Positions 35,105-44,853 of a stretch of 52,955 nt of DNA are shown piece after piece. Numbering within the stretch: position 1 is the stretch's first letter; each line of letters starts with the position of its first letter. The notes beneath the pieces were generated by a model, which made no database searches, was not told the DNA's origin, and was given only the letters and a program-made list of their open reading frames with translations. The stretch is from Rhodospirillaceae bacterium (GTDB taxonomy: Bacteria; Pseudomonadota; Alphaproteobacteria; Rhodospirillales; JABJKH01): NCBI GenBank assembly GCA_018660465.1, contig JABJKH010000090.1:1-52955 (forward strand), written 5' to 3'. Made by a program: the position numbers and the translations under genes.

Positions 35105-37006
35105 TTATTCTCCTGCGTAGCCGACTTTTTTAAGGGCCACTTCGATTTCATCCAAAATGACCGGATCGTCAATGGTTGCGGGCACATTATAGTCGTCGCA
35201 ATCTGCGATCTTTTGCATGGTGCCGCGAAGTATCTTGCCGGAACGGGTCTTGGGTAAGCGGGTAACGACCGTCGCTGTCTTGAAGGCAGCGACGGGGCCG
35301 ATCTTATCCCGTACCATGGCGACAACCTCGCCGACGATATCGGACTCGGCTCGGTCTACACCTGCAGATAAGACCAAGAATCCCAAGGGGAGTTGACCCT
35401 TTAATTCATCAGCCACCCCGATCACCGCACACTCAGCGACATCCTTGTGTTCGGCAAGAACTTCTTCCATGGCACCCGTGGAAAGCCGGTGTCCCGCGAC
35501 GTTGATGATATCGTCGGTGCGGCTCATGACATACAGATAGCCCTCGTCATCCAAGTATCCCGCATCGCCGGATTTGTAATAGCCGGGGTAGTCAACCAGA
35601 TAGGCTTCCTTGTAACGATTATCTGCGTTCCAAAGGGTAGGCAAGCAACCCGGCGGCAGCGGTAGTTTTGCACAGATCGCACCGATGTCGCCGGCCTTAA
35701 CCGACTGATTGTTATCATCAAGCACTTGTATGTCGAAGCCTGGAACCGGCATGGACGGTGATCCCGGTTTTACCGGGTAGGCATGCAGCCCCATGCAATT
35801 GGCCGCCATCGGCCAGCCCGATTCCGTCTGCCACCAATGGTCGATCACTTGGGTGCCGAGTTTATCTTCGGCCCAGTGGAGGGTGTCGGGGTCGGTGCGT
35901 TCTCCCGCCAGGAAAAGAATCTTGAAGTTGCTCATGTCGTATTTCTTCAAGAATTCGCCATTGGGATCTTCGCGCTTGATGGCGCGAAAAGCAGTTGGCG
36001 CGGTGAACAGGGTTTGGACTTTGTGTTCAGAAATCACCCGCCAGAACGCGCCTGCGTCTGGCGTGCCGACAGGTTTGCCTTCGTACAAGACCGTCGTGCA
36101 ACCATGTAGCAGCGGCGCATAAACAATATACGAATGCCCCACTACCCAACCAACATCTGAGGCAGCCCAATAGACTTCGCCCGGGTCCACATCGTAGACC
36201 GCCTTCATCGACCATTTCAGCGACACCATATGACCGCCATTGTCGCGGACAATGCCTTTAGGGACGCCAGTGGTGCCGGAGGTATAGAGAATATACAGCG
36301 GATCGGTTGCCAGGACAGGCACGCAATCGTGAGGGGCAGCAGCCTCTGTGGCGCTCTCCCAATCCACATCGCGGTCCTCAATCATGCTTGCGGTGACTTC
36401 TGGACGTTGCAGAATCACGCAATGATCGATTTTGTGCTGGGCCAGATCAACAGCACCATCGAGCAAGGGTTTGTATTCCACAACTCGTCCGGGCTCGATG
36501 CCACACGAAGCTGATACCATCACCTTGGGTTTCGCGTCATCAATACGGGTGGCGAGTTCATTTGCGGCAAATCCACCAAAAACGACGGAGTGTACCGCGC
36601 CCAGTCGTGCTGCTGCCAACATGGCAATGGCGGCCTCAGGCACCATCGGCATGTAGATGATGATTCTGTCGCCTTTGCCAACACCAAGGCCGGCTAATAC
36701 GCCTGCAAATTTGGCGACGGTGTCTCTGAGTTCGCGGTAGGTATATTTTCTAACCGTGCCACCCGTCGCCGGACTGTCATAGATCAGCGCCAGTTGGTCG
36801 GCGCGTCCACTGTCTACATGACGGTCGAGGGCATTATGGCAGGTGTTGGTTTCACCGCCGACAAACCAGCGATAGAAGGGCGGGTTGGTGTCATCCAGCA
36901 CCTTGTCCCATTTTTTGGTCCAATCGATTTCCTCCGCCGCAGCCCCCCAGAATCCTTCAGGGTCTTCCAGCGATTTCTGGTGTGCGTCCTCGTAGGCGTT
37001 TCCCAT
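35105..37006 (-). CDS. prpE: Propionyl-CoA synthetase-like acyl-CoA synthetase
   Basis: This 633-residue enzyme fits the acetyl/propionyl-CoA synthetase branch of the AMP-forming superfamily. It has ILYTSGTTGVPKGIVRD (ATP loop), WAASDVGWVVGHSYIVYAPL, WWQTESGWPM, YKSGDAGYLDDEGY and the C-terminal RLPKTRSGKILRG with the adenylation Lys. The N-terminal SLEDPEGFW and FVGGETNTCHNALDRHV are like PrpE/ACSS3. It activates a short acid with ATP and CoA. The start at 37006 is preferred, since AGGG lies nine bases before it and directly abuts the other ATG at 37015. It leads the six-gene minus-strand operon. Confidence 0.85.
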   Translation of the reverse strand: MGNAYEDAHQKSLEDPEGFWGAAAEEIDWTKKWDKVLDDTNPPFYRWFVGGETNTCHNALDRHVDSGRADQLALIYDSPATGGTVRKYTYRELRDTVAKFAGVLAGLGVGKGDRIIIYMPMVPEAAIAMLAAARLGAVHSVVFGGFAANELATRIDDAKPKVMVSASCGIEPGRVVEYKPLLDGAVDLAQHKIDHCVILQRPEVTASMIEDRDVDWESATEAAAPHDCVPVLATDPLYILYTSGTTGVPKGIVRDNGGHMVSLKWSMKAVYDVDPGEVYWAASDVGWVVGHSYIVYAPLLHGCTTVLYEGKPVGTPDAGAFWRVISEHKVQTLFTAPTAFRAIKREDPNGEFLKKYDMSNFKILFLAGERTDPDTLHWAEDKLGTQVIDHWWQTESGWPMAANCMGLHAYPVKPGSPSMPVPGFDIQVLDDNNQSVKAGDIGAICAKLPLPPGCLPTLWNADNRYKEAYLVDYPGYYKSGDAGYLDDEGYLYVMSRTDDIINVAGHRLSTGAMEEVLAEHKDVAECAVIGVADELKGQLPLGFLVLSAGVDRAESDIVGEVVAMVRDKIGPVAAFKTATVVTRLPKTRSGKILRGTMQKIADCDDYNVPATIDDPVILDEIEVALKKVGYAGE

Positions 37007-37126
37007 GTGGCTCATCCCTGTAGCGTTCGTTTTTTACAGCTTAGCAAAACCGAAGCCTTCCCGACCATCCCCTTCGTGTGTAATCTGCCTGTAAATCTGC
37101 TGTAAGACGAAATCAGGGGGAATACG

Positions 37127-37996
37127 ATGGACGGCGATTTAATTTTTAGCGACTACACCCAGGAAGGTTTGGATGCTCAGTACGATAATGGGGCCGCAGT
37201 TCCGAGCGTTGATGACATCATGGAGCGATGGGCTGGAATGTCGACAGAAACGCTTGCGAAATACGACCATGCCTTGGATATCGCCTACGGCCCTAGCGCC
37301 ATGGAGAAACTAGATATTGTTCGGCCCAACAACCAAGGGGTTGTCCCGGTAAATATCTTCATACACGGCGGATTTTGGATGCGCCGCGATAAAAAAGAAT
37401 ACAGCTTTATCGCCGAACGATTTGCATCATCAGGGGCGCTCACAGTGGTGATAAATTATGCGCTAATCCCGTCGGTGGATTTGGATGAAATCGTGCGTCA
37501 GTGTAGGGCCGCCGTAACCTGGGTTCATGGCAATATCGCTGAACACGGCGGTGATCCTGATTGGGTATTTGTCACGGGCAATTCAGCAGGGGGTCATTTG
37601 GTGTCGATGATGATGGCGACAGATTGGGCGGCGCATGGCGGATTACCCTCCAATGTCTTAAAGGGTGGCGTTGCCTTAAGCGGGATTTATGAGCTTGAAC
37701 CCATTCAAAAATGCTTCATCAACGATATTTTGCACCTGTCCGATGGGGAGGTTGAGCGCAACAGTTCCATCACCCTACCGCCGACTAAAGAAGCGCCGGT
37801 ATTGTTTGCGGTTGGTGGCGCCGAAACCGCAGAATTCAAACGCCATACCAGTAACATCACGGAAGCCTGGTCAGAAATGGGCTGCGATTGCAGAAGCATG
37901 GAAGTCCCCGGCAAAAATCATTTTTCGATCTTGGATGACTTTATCGATCCTGATAGCGCGCTGTGCTCAGCGACGTTGAAAATGATGGGGCTCTAG
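37127..37996 (+). CDS. Alpha/beta hydrolase (HGGFW type, formamidase-like)
   Basis: The 289-residue protein has the HGGFW oxyanion motif in NIFIHGGFWMRRDKKEYSF and the nucleophile elbow GNSAGGH, plus a late catalytic His in GKNHFSILDDF. This layout matches arylformamidase-like esterases. The nucleophile is Ser, preceded by Asn. It starts 120 bases from the divergent acyl-CoA synthetase gene; the next gene starts one base after its stop. Its substrate is not evident. Confidence 0.83.
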   Translation: MDGDLIFSDYTQEGLDAQYDNGAAVPSVDDIMERWAGMSTETLAKYDHALDIAYGPSAMEKLDIVRPNNQGVVPVNIFIHGGFWMRRDKKEYSFIAERFASSGALTVVINYALIPSVDLDEIVRQCRAAVTWVHGNIAEHGGDPDWVFVTGNSAGGHLVSMMMATDWAAHGGLPSNVLKGGVALSGIYELEPIQKCFINDILHLSDGEVERNSSITLPPTKEAPVLFAVGGAETAEFKRHTSNITEAWSEMGCDCRSMEVPGKNHFSILDDFIDPDSALCSATLKMMGL

Positions 37997-37997
37997 A

Positions 37998-39359
37998 GTG
38001 AACTCAAATGGCATCAGTTTCGGCGAAGCATTCCGCGTATGGGTGAAGATTGCGATGTTGAGTTTCGGCGGTCCGGCTGGGCAGATTGCCCTGATGCACC
38101 GGGTGCTTGTCGAGGAAAAGAAATGGATTAGTGAAAGCCGGTTTTTGCACGCGCTGAACTATTGCATGCTCTTGCCGGGGCCAGAAGCGCAGCAATTGGC
38201 GACCTACATTGGTTGGCTGCTTCATCGTACCCTTGGCGGCGTTGTCGCGGGTGTTTTATTCGTTATTCCTGGAGCCGTCGTCATCTTGGGGTTGAGCATT
38301 CTTTATGCCGGGTACCAAGACGTCAGTTTTGTCCAAGCCATCTTTTATGGCATCAAAGCAGCGGTCCTGGCCGTGGTGATTGAGGCCGTACTTCGCATTG
38401 GCAAGCGGGCTTTAAAAAACTCGGTCATGGCGGCGCTAGCATTAGCGGCATTTGCAGCGTTGTTCTTATTCCAAGTGCCCTTTCCTATGGTTGTTCTGGG
38501 GGCTGGTATTATTGGCTTTTTTGGCGGCCGCTTGAACCCTGACAATTTCGTTATTGTTAGCGGCCACGAGCCCGAAGGGGGTGAAGATACCCCTGCGGTC
38601 GATGCCGCGTTATCTAGTGGGAACCTGGATCATACCAAACCGTCACGTGCACGTGCGATTAAGGTATCGGTTGTGTGTTTAACACTTTGGTTAAGTCCGC
38701 TTGCGGTACTGATCGCGGTTCTTGGGTTGGGCCATGTCTATGTTCAGGAAGGATTCTTTTTTAGCAAGATGGCGGTGGTAACCTTCGGCGGCGCGTATGC
38801 GGTTTTGGCTTACGTTGCTCAGGAAGCGGTGAATTTTTACCATTGGCTGGCTCCAGGTGAGATGCTTGATGGTTTGGGAATGGCGGAGACGACTCCTGGA
38901 CCCCTCATCATGGTCGTGCAGTTCGTTGGTTTCATGGGTGCCTATCGGAACCCCGGCATGCTTGATCCGATGTTTGCAGGGTTCTTAGGCGCGATGATTA
39001 CAACGTGGGTGACGTTCGTACCGTGCTTCCTGTGGATATTCCTGGGCGCGCCTTATATTGAGGCCTTGCGCGGAAATAAATCCCTCAGTGCGGCACTTTC
39101 GGCGATTACGGCAGCGGTAGTTGGCGTCATATTGAACCTCGCCGTGTGGTTTGGGCTGCATGTTGTCTTTGGCAAAGTTGATGAGGTTCAGACGGCTGGG
39201 ATGACGCTGCAGATACCGGTATGGGAGACCATTGACGGTATCGCTCTTGTCCTCGCCGCCGGGGCACTTGTCGCGATGCTACGGCTTAAGATCGGTATGA
39301 TCCCAACCCTCGCAATGTGTGCGACGGCCGGGGCGGTTTATAAGATGGTCTTAACTTAA
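37998..39359 (+). CDS. chrA: Chromate transporter, two-domain ChrA
   Basis: The 453-residue membrane protein carries two CHR domains (PF02417). The first has FGGPAGQIALMHRVLVEEKKW and LPGPEAQQLATYIGWLLH; the second has VTFGGAYAVLAYVAQEAV and MAETTPGPLIMVVQFVGFMG. ChrA exports chromate from the cytoplasm. The start is GTG at 37998, directly after the hydrolase stop, so the two are cotranscribed. A linker of about 60 residues with charged residues joins the two halves. Paralogues may carry other anions. Confidence 0.88.
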   Translation: MNSNGISFGEAFRVWVKIAMLSFGGPAGQIALMHRVLVEEKKWISESRFLHALNYCMLLPGPEAQQLATYIGWLLHRTLGGVVAGVLFVIPGAVVILGLSILYAGYQDVSFVQAIFYGIKAAVLAVVIEAVLRIGKRALKNSVMAALALAAFAALFLFQVPFPMVVLGAGIIGFFGGRLNPDNFVIVSGHEPEGGEDTPAVDAALSSGNLDHTKPSRARAIKVSVVCLTLWLSPLAVLIAVLGLGHVYVQEGFFFSKMAVVTFGGAYAVLAYVAQEAVNFYHWLAPGEMLDGLGMAETTPGPLIMVVQFVGFMGAYRNPGMLDPMFAGFLGAMITTWVTFVPCFLWIFLGAPYIEALRGNKSLSAALSAITAAVVGVILNLAVWFGLHVVFGKVDEVQTAGMTLQIPVWETIDGIALVLAAGALVAMLRLKIGMIPTLAMCATAGAVYKMVLT

Positions 39360-39436
39360 TGATTACGGCTATAGGGTATTAGGGAATAAGCTTTTAATTT
39401 ATAGAGCACTCTCAATTTGCAGAGAAGGAGACGATT

Positions 39437-39760
39437 ATGATTTTTCTTCGGATGTTGGCGATTGTTGGTTTGGTTATAGCATTTTCCGCGCCACTGCAGG
39501 CAGAACAACAATCTCAGGCGGGGCTCACCTCAGCGGATGTCCTTCAAATAGCGCAAGGCGACCCTGTCAAATGCGTTATGGATTGCCGGGTGAAGCACCC
39601 ATCGGCAACCTTGGACGCCTGTAAGCAGAGTTGTGTTAGCGCTCGACCTAGACAGGCGCGTGACTGCATGGGGACATTTAAGTCCTGTCGGCGCGGCTGT
39701 GCGAAGCGCGATAAAAAATGCCAGCGAAGTTGTAAAGCGGCTTTAACCACCTGTAAGTAA
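39437..39760 (+). CDS. Small secreted Cys-rich protein with repeated CX3C motifs
   Basis: The 107-residue protein has a signal peptide (cleavage near LQAEQ). The mature part has ten Cys in CX3C pairs: CVMDC and CKQSC separated by 11 residues, then further Cys including CRRGC and CQRSC separated by six. Paired CX3C motifs allow helical hairpins held by two disulfides, as in mitochondrial small Tim proteins, though homology is not implied. It is very basic. GGAG is present upstream (GAAGGAGACGATT). The GT41 gene starts three bases after its stop, so both are likely made together. Function unknown. Confidence 0.7.
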   Translation: MIFLRMLAIVGLVIAFSAPLQAEQQSQAGLTSADVLQIAQGDPVKCVMDCRVKHPSATLDACKQSCVSARPRQARDCMGTFKSCRRGCAKRDKKCQRSCKAALTTCK

Positions 39761-39763
39761 ACC

Positions 39764-41782
39764 GTGGCTACAGAAACAAGTGCACCGCCTGATCAGAGGC
39801 TGAGCCAAGCGCAGGCTTGCTATCACGCGGGGAAGATTGAGGACGGGCTGGCCTTGTGTCGGCAAATCCTGGTCGATGTTCCTAACGATGCGGAAGCCCT
39901 GCACCTGATGGGATTGATCTGCCACCGCGGGGGTGATTCTGACTCTGCGGTGGGTCTGATCCGTCAAGCCATCTCTATTAACGCGTCTAATGCGGGATAT
40001 CACAGTAACTTAGGGGTTATGCTGCGCGCATTGGGTCGGAACGAAGAAGCTGTGGCTGTGCTGCGTCGTGCGATTGAGATCAATCCGGAACTGGCGGATT
40101 CTCACTACAATCTTGCGAATGTCCTGAAGGTTTTGAGAGACTTCAAGGAAGCAGAGAGCCATTACAAAAAAGCGATCGAAATTTCGCCCAATTTTGCGAA
40201 TGCCCATAACAATTTGGGGCAGCTTTATAAAGATCAGGCGAAAATGGACGCCTCGATTGAGGCACACCGTCAGTCTCTCATCGCCGATCCTGCCTCAGCC
40301 ATGACCCATTCGAACTTGGGTATGCTGCTGCGCCAAGCCGGTCATTTGACCGAGGCGTTGTCGCATTACGGGATAGCGTTGGCGTTGGCGCCCAAAGATA
40401 GCCTGCGTGTTGATTCGGTCGTATCGCTACCGACGTTCAATAAATCAGTGGAAGAAATCCAACAGGTCCGCCGGGGGTTGGTTCGATCACTGACCGCCCT
40501 TCACCGCCAAGACCTGAAAATTGATGACCCGGCCAAGGACCTTAATACGACGACGTTCTTCTTGGCGTATCATGGCGAAGACGACCGGGAAGTTCAGCAA
40601 ATTCTGGCGTCATTATATCGGAAAATTTGCCCGGGTCTGGACTATCAAGCACCCCACTGTACGACCCCGACGAAGCCGGAACCAGGTGCCCGCATTAAGG
40701 TGGGGTTTGTGTCGACATTTCTGCGCAATCACACAATTGGCAGGCTATATCGCGGACTGATTGCGAACCTGGACCGTGATAAATTTCACGTCAGTGTTTT
40801 TGTTCCGCCGCAAGCGACTGACCCGGTATTTAAAGCCATTACCGAAAGTGCCGACGAAGCAGTCGCCCTTCCCGAAAATATACAAGCTGCCCAGCAGACA
40901 ATCGCCCAGCGGCAATTGGACGCTGTGGTCTTTCCTGATATTGGTATGGTGTTGCAGACCTATTTTTTGGCTTTCGCACGATTGGCTCCGGTGCAGTGCG
41001 TGTGCTGGGGGCATCCCGATACAACTGGGGTCAATACCATCGATTATTTCGTATCGTCTGAGTTGTTGGAACCGGAAGGGGCAGAGGAACATTATTCCGA
41101 AAAGCTGCATAAGCTTTCGACCCTGCCCACGTACTATTATAAACCAGAAGAGCCTAAAAAGCCCAAGACCCGATCCGACTTCGGCTTTGATGCCAAGGCC
41201 AATCTATATCTGTGTCCGCAGACATTGTTTAAGTTCCACCCAGATTTTTATCCAATGCTGGCCGACATTCTAAAAAAAGACAAAAAGGGTGTGCTGGTAA
41301 TGGTGGACGGCCAGTTCAAGAACTGGGGCGTGCAGGTGAAGGCGAGCCTGCAGGCACACGGCAAAGGTCTCGCGAGACGCATTCACTTTGTACCCCCACA
41401 ACAGCATGAAGATTTCTTAAGCCTGATCTTGTTGGCGGATGTGATGCTGGATACGCCGCATTTTAGCGGCGGTAACACGAACTATGAAGCCTTCGCTTTT
41501 GGCACACCTGTCGTGACATTGCCGGGGACTTTCATGCGGGGTCGGGTGACCCAGGCGCTTTATTCCAAGATGGGTGTTGCCGATTGCATCGCTGAAACGC
41601 CGGAAGACTACGTCCGAATTGCCGTTGAATTGGGGACAAGCAAGAAAATTCGTGCGGCTGTGAAGAAGAAAATTCTGGGTGCGAGCGATGCTATTTATGA
41701 AGACATAGAAGCCGTTCGGGAATGGGAAAGGTTCTTGGAGGGGGCGGTCCGGTCTGGCGAAGGCGGTATCGAAGCCTTATAG
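39764..41782 (+). CDS. TPR-containing O-GlcNAc transferase-like protein (GT41)
   Basis: The 672-residue protein starts at a GTG. The first 220 residues contain tetratricopeptide repeats, seen as recurring NAGYHSNLGVMLRALGRNEEA, DSHYNLANVLKVLRDFKEAE and AHNNLGQLYKDQAKMDASIE. The C-terminal half is a GT41-type glycosyltransferase, with FPDIGMVLQTYFLAFARLAPVQCVCWGHPDTTG, then LCPQTLFKFHPDF and FSGGNTNYEAFAFGTPVVTLPG, which binds the nucleotide sugar. Bacterial members modify proteins or surface structures. It follows the Cys-rich protein gene by three bases and precedes msrA. Confidence 0.85.
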   Translation: MATETSAPPDQRLSQAQACYHAGKIEDGLALCRQILVDVPNDAEALHLMGLICHRGGDSDSAVGLIRQAISINASNAGYHSNLGVMLRALGRNEEAVAVLRRAIEINPELADSHYNLANVLKVLRDFKEAESHYKKAIEISPNFANAHNNLGQLYKDQAKMDASIEAHRQSLIADPASAMTHSNLGMLLRQAGHLTEALSHYGIALALAPKDSLRVDSVVSLPTFNKSVEEIQQVRRGLVRSLTALHRQDLKIDDPAKDLNTTTFFLAYHGEDDREVQQILASLYRKICPGLDYQAPHCTTPTKPEPGARIKVGFVSTFLRNHTIGRLYRGLIANLDRDKFHVSVFVPPQATDPVFKAITESADEAVALPENIQAAQQTIAQRQLDAVVFPDIGMVLQTYFLAFARLAPVQCVCWGHPDTTGVNTIDYFVSSELLEPEGAEEHYSEKLHKLSTLPTYYYKPEEPKKPKTRSDFGFDAKANLYLCPQTLFKFHPDFYPMLADILKKDKKGVLVMVDGQFKNWGVQVKASLQAHGKGLARRIHFVPPQQHEDFLSLILLADVMLDTPHFSGGNTNYEAFAFGTPVVTLPGTFMRGRVTQALYSKMGVADCIAETPEDYVRIAVELGTSKKIRAAVKKKILGASDAIYEDIEAVREWERFLEGAVRSGEGGIEAL

Positions 41783-41819
41783 TTCAGGACGGTTTTAACA
41801 AACGAGTGTGGTAGGTCCG

Positions 41820-42299
41820 ATGGCAGAAACCAAAAAGGCGATGTTTGGTGCGGGATGTTTTTGGGGTGTGGAGCACACGTTTGCCAAAGTGCCGGGCGTT
41901 GTATCAACAGCGGTCGGATACGCTCAGGGTGCAAAAGATAATCCCACGTATCAAGATGTCTGCACCGGCCAAACCGGCCATACAGAAGTCGTCGAACTCG
42001 ATTATGATCCAGACCTTGTCAGCTTTGAGCAATTGCTTGATCTGTTTTGGCAACTCCATGATCCGACTCAACTCAATCGTCAGGGACCCGACGTCGGTAC
42101 TCAATACCGTTCAGGTGTTTATGTTTACAGCGCTGACCAAGATGAATCCGCCCGGGTGTCCTTGGAAAAAGAAGAAAGTTCTGGTCGCCAAAGAGGTAAG
42201 ATCATGACTGAAATTCGTCCCGCTGAAACTTTCTGGCGGGCCGAGGACTATCACCAAAAATATTTCGAAAAGCAGGGTCAAAAGCGCGGCTTCTTCTAA
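41820..42299 (+). CDS. msrA: Peptide methionine sulfoxide reductase MsrA
   Basis: The 159-residue protein has the MsrA catalytic motif GCFWG (Cys13) and the family segments SAVGYAQG-like TAVGYAQG, HTEVVELDYDP, LLDLFWQLHDPTQLNRQGPDVGTQYRSG and AEDYHQKYFEK. It reduces the S epimer of methionine sulfoxide using thioredoxin. The expected resolving Cys near the C-terminus of some forms is not present. The start at 41820 is preferred; a GTG at 41808 is also possible. Confidence 0.92.
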   Translation: MAETKKAMFGAGCFWGVEHTFAKVPGVVSTAVGYAQGAKDNPTYQDVCTGQTGHTEVVELDYDPDLVSFEQLLDLFWQLHDPTQLNRQGPDVGTQYRSGVYVYSADQDESARVSLEKEESSGRQRGKIMTEIRPAETFWRAEDYHQKYFEKQGQKRGFF

Positions 42300-42338
42300 T
42301 TAATTTTTTCACATTTAATTCGGCGGCTATCTAATTAT

Positions 42339-43262
42339 ATGCCTCAAATTATGAACCTATTCGGCGGTGAGAAAACTGCGCTCAAAGGCATGATCTTCAT
42401 GCTTCTGGCAGCGTTTTTCTCTGGGACCATGAACTCTATGGTCCGGTATGTATCGGATGACATACATACATTTGAAATCGTATTTTTCAGGTTGTTCTTC
42501 GGATTTTTATTTTTCCTACCTGTCTTCATGCGCCATGGCTTCAAACCATTACAAACAGAGCGGTTTGGTCTACATCTATTTCGGTCATCGGTTACGGTTT
42601 TCAGTATGTCGCTCTATTTTGCGGCCCTGGCTCTGGCGCCTCTCGCCAAAGTTATCGCCTTAACTTTTACGGGCCCTCTCATTAGTACGCTTCTCGCAGT
42701 GGTTATACTTGGCGAGATCATTCGCATTCGGCGAATTGTGGCAGTGATTATTGGCTTTATCGGCGCCGTTGTGATTGTTCAACCGGGTGTGGTTGAACTC
42801 GATGCCGGCAGCATGTTTGCTCTGGCGTCCGCAACTACTTGGGCGGTCTTGCTGGTGACCGTAAAGATTCTGAGTCGTACCGAAAGCAGCGTTACCTTGA
42901 CCATTTACGGTGCCATGCTATCGACGCCGATTGCCTTTGTTGCTGCTTGCTTTGTGTGGACGTGGCCGACCTGGGAGCAATTGGCGTGGCTGGCCGCAAT
43001 GGGCAGCTTGGGCAGCATCGGATTGCTGTGCATGAGCCAGTCTTTTAGAAATGCCGACATGACTGTGGTCATTCCGATAGCCTTCACACGATTGTTGTGG
43101 GTGGCCTTGTTTGCTTATCTATTTTTTGCCGAGGTGCCGGGAATCTGGACCTTTGTAGGTGCTGCGATGATCTTTAGCGCGACGACATATATTGCCTTCC
43201 GAGAGCGTAAAACGAAGGACGCAGCTGATAAGCCACCGGAGACGGCTCCAGAAGCTCTATAA
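42339..43262 (+). CDS. DMT-family (EamA) transporter
   Basis: The 307-residue protein has about ten hydrophobic helices in two EamA-type halves. The first starts GMIFMLLAAFFSGTMNSMVRY and the second ASATTWAVLLVTVKIL; each half ends with an IGFIGAVVIVQPG or GAAMIFSATTYIAF stretch. The family exports amino acids or other metabolites; the substrate is not evident. An in-frame ATG at 42351 is an alternative start. No partner genes are linked. Confidence 0.83.
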   Translation: MPQIMNLFGGEKTALKGMIFMLLAAFFSGTMNSMVRYVSDDIHTFEIVFFRLFFGFLFFLPVFMRHGFKPLQTERFGLHLFRSSVTVFSMSLYFAALALAPLAKVIALTFTGPLISTLLAVVILGEIIRIRRIVAVIIGFIGAVVIVQPGVVELDAGSMFALASATTWAVLLVTVKILSRTESSVTLTIYGAMLSTPIAFVAACFVWTWPTWEQLAWLAAMGSLGSIGLLCMSQSFRNADMTVVIPIAFTRLLWVALFAYLFFAEVPGIWTFVGAAMIFSATTYIAFRERKTKDAADKPPETAPEAL

Positions 43263-43336
43263 TTTCTAAATAAAGATGTTGCAAAAGGGGCTGTTCGGCT
43301 AAATATCTATCTGTATCTAGATTAAGGAACCAAACC

Positions 43337-44095
43337 ATGATCCAACGAAGTCTCACCCTCAAATATGTCGGAATTTTAGCGGCGGCCATTCTATTGTTTC
43401 CCAGTAGCTCTGGGGCTCAGTTTAATTTTCTTGATAAGGCCAAGTCGGCCATCGGCTTGGACAATGACAAGGACTCGGGCAGTGGTGGACTCAGTACTGG
43501 TGATATTAGCCTGGGTCTCCGCGACGCCTTGAAAGTCGGAACGGAGAGGGTTGTCGGGACTTTGGGAAAGGCGGACGGTTTCAATAAGGACCCAAGCATT
43601 CACATTCCGCTACCTGATAATCTTAAGACCGTTCAGTCGGCACTCAGCGCGGTTGGGATGGGGAGTCTCGGTGAAGACCTTGAGCTAAAACTCAACCGAG
43701 CCGCCGAAACAGCGACACCGATTGCAAAAGACATCTTCTTTGATGCCATCACGCAACTGACCTTGGATGACGTGAAAAAGATTTTGAATGGGCCGACCGA
43801 CGCGGCGACGCGGTACTTTCAGGGAAAAATGACGTCTTCACTTCAGACTGCCATGCGGCCGATCATAAATTCTACCTTGAGCGAAGTCGGTGCCGTTCAA
43901 TCCTATGATAATATGGTCGGGCAGTATTCGAACCTGCCGTTTGTGCCGGATGTGAAAAACAACCTGACCAATTACGCGCTGGAAAAATCCCTCGACGGAA
44001 TTTTTTACTATCTGGCGAAAGAAGAAAAAGAGATCCGCGAAAACCCGGCCAAACGCACGACGGAAATTCTGAGCAAGGTTTTTGGCGGTAGCTAA
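43337..44095 (+). CDS. DUF4197 domain-containing secreted protein
   Basis: The 252-residue product has a signal peptide ([14 protein letters not shown]) and a DUF4197 domain, recognised by [34 protein letters not shown], then KNILNGP-like [16 protein letters not shown] and [14 protein letters not shown]. The domain has no known activity. It acts outside the cytoplasm. It overlaps the convergent ABC permease gene by four bases at its stop. Confidence 0.85.
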   Translation: MIQRSLTLKYVGILAAAILLFPSSSGAQFNFLDKAKSAIGLDNDKDSGSGGLSTGDISLGLRDALKVGTERVVGTLGKADGFNKDPSIHIPLPDNLKTVQSALSAVGMGSLGEDLELKLNRAAETATPIAKDIFFDAITQLTLDDVKKILNGPTDAATRYFQGKMTSSLQTAMRPIINSTLSEVGAVQSYDNMVGQYSNLPFVPDVKNNLTNYALEKSLDGIFYYLAKEEKEIRENPAKRTTEILSKVFGGS

Positions 44096-44853
44096 TTCTT
44101 GACTTGATAGCCGGTTTTAAAGATCCAACCCACGGTAAACAGGCAGATTGCTAAAAAGCCGAAGATCGTCGTCACGCTTGCAAGCATGCTGACGTCTGCG
44201 ATTTCGTAAAAGCTCCAGCGAAATCCGCTGATCAGGTATAAAACGGGATTAAACAGCGTCACGTCCTGCCAGAACGGTGGCAGCATATTTACCGAATAAA
44301 ATGTCCCTCCTAAGAACACCAAGGGCGTTACGAATATTAACGGAACGATCTGCAACTGCTCGAAACTGTTGGCCCAGATGCCGATGATGAATCCGAACAA
44401 ACTAAATGTAATGGACGTGAGGATTAAAAACAGGATCATCCAAAACGGATGGGCGATCTGAAGTGGTACGAACAACCCTGCCGTGGCCAAGATGATGAGA
44501 CCCAGAATGACCGACTTTGTGGTCGCTGCTCCGACATATCCAAGCACGATTTCAAATGATGAAACCGGCGCCGACAAAAGCTCATAAATCGTTCCGGTGA
44601 ATTTAGGAAAGTAAATTCCAAACGATGCGTTCGCGACGCTTTGTGTCAGCAGCGACAACATGATCAATCCCGGCACAATAAAGGCACCGTAGCTGACGCC
44701 ATCGACATCCAGAATTCGCGACCCGATGGCGGATCCGAAGACGAGAAAATAAAGCGACGTTGAAATAACCGGGGCGACGATACTTTGGAAGATCGTTCGC
44801 TTTGTTCTGGCCATTTCAAATTTGTAAATTGCTTTGACCGCGTGAATGTTCAT
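44092..44853 (-). CDS. ABC-2 type exporter permease
   Basis: The 253-residue membrane protein has six predicted helices and the ABC-2 segment [23 protein letters not shown], with ending [23 protein letters not shown]. It pairs with the ATPase encoded directly upstream, with a four-base overlap. Such exporters carry drugs, lipids or polysaccharides; the cargo is not evident. Confidence 0.87.
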   Translation of the reverse strand: MNIHAVKAIYKFEMARTKRTIFQSIVAPVISTSLYFLVFGSAIGSRILDVDGVSYGAFIVPGLIMLSLLTQSVANASFGIYFPKFTGTIYELLSAPVSSFEIVLGYVGAATTKSVILGLIILATAGLFVPLQIAHPFWMILFLILTSITFSLFGFIIGIWANSFEQLQIVPLIFVTPLVFLGGTFYSVNMLPPFWQDVTLFNPVLYLISGFRWSFYEIADVSMLASVTTIFGFLAICLFTVGWIFKTGYQVKN

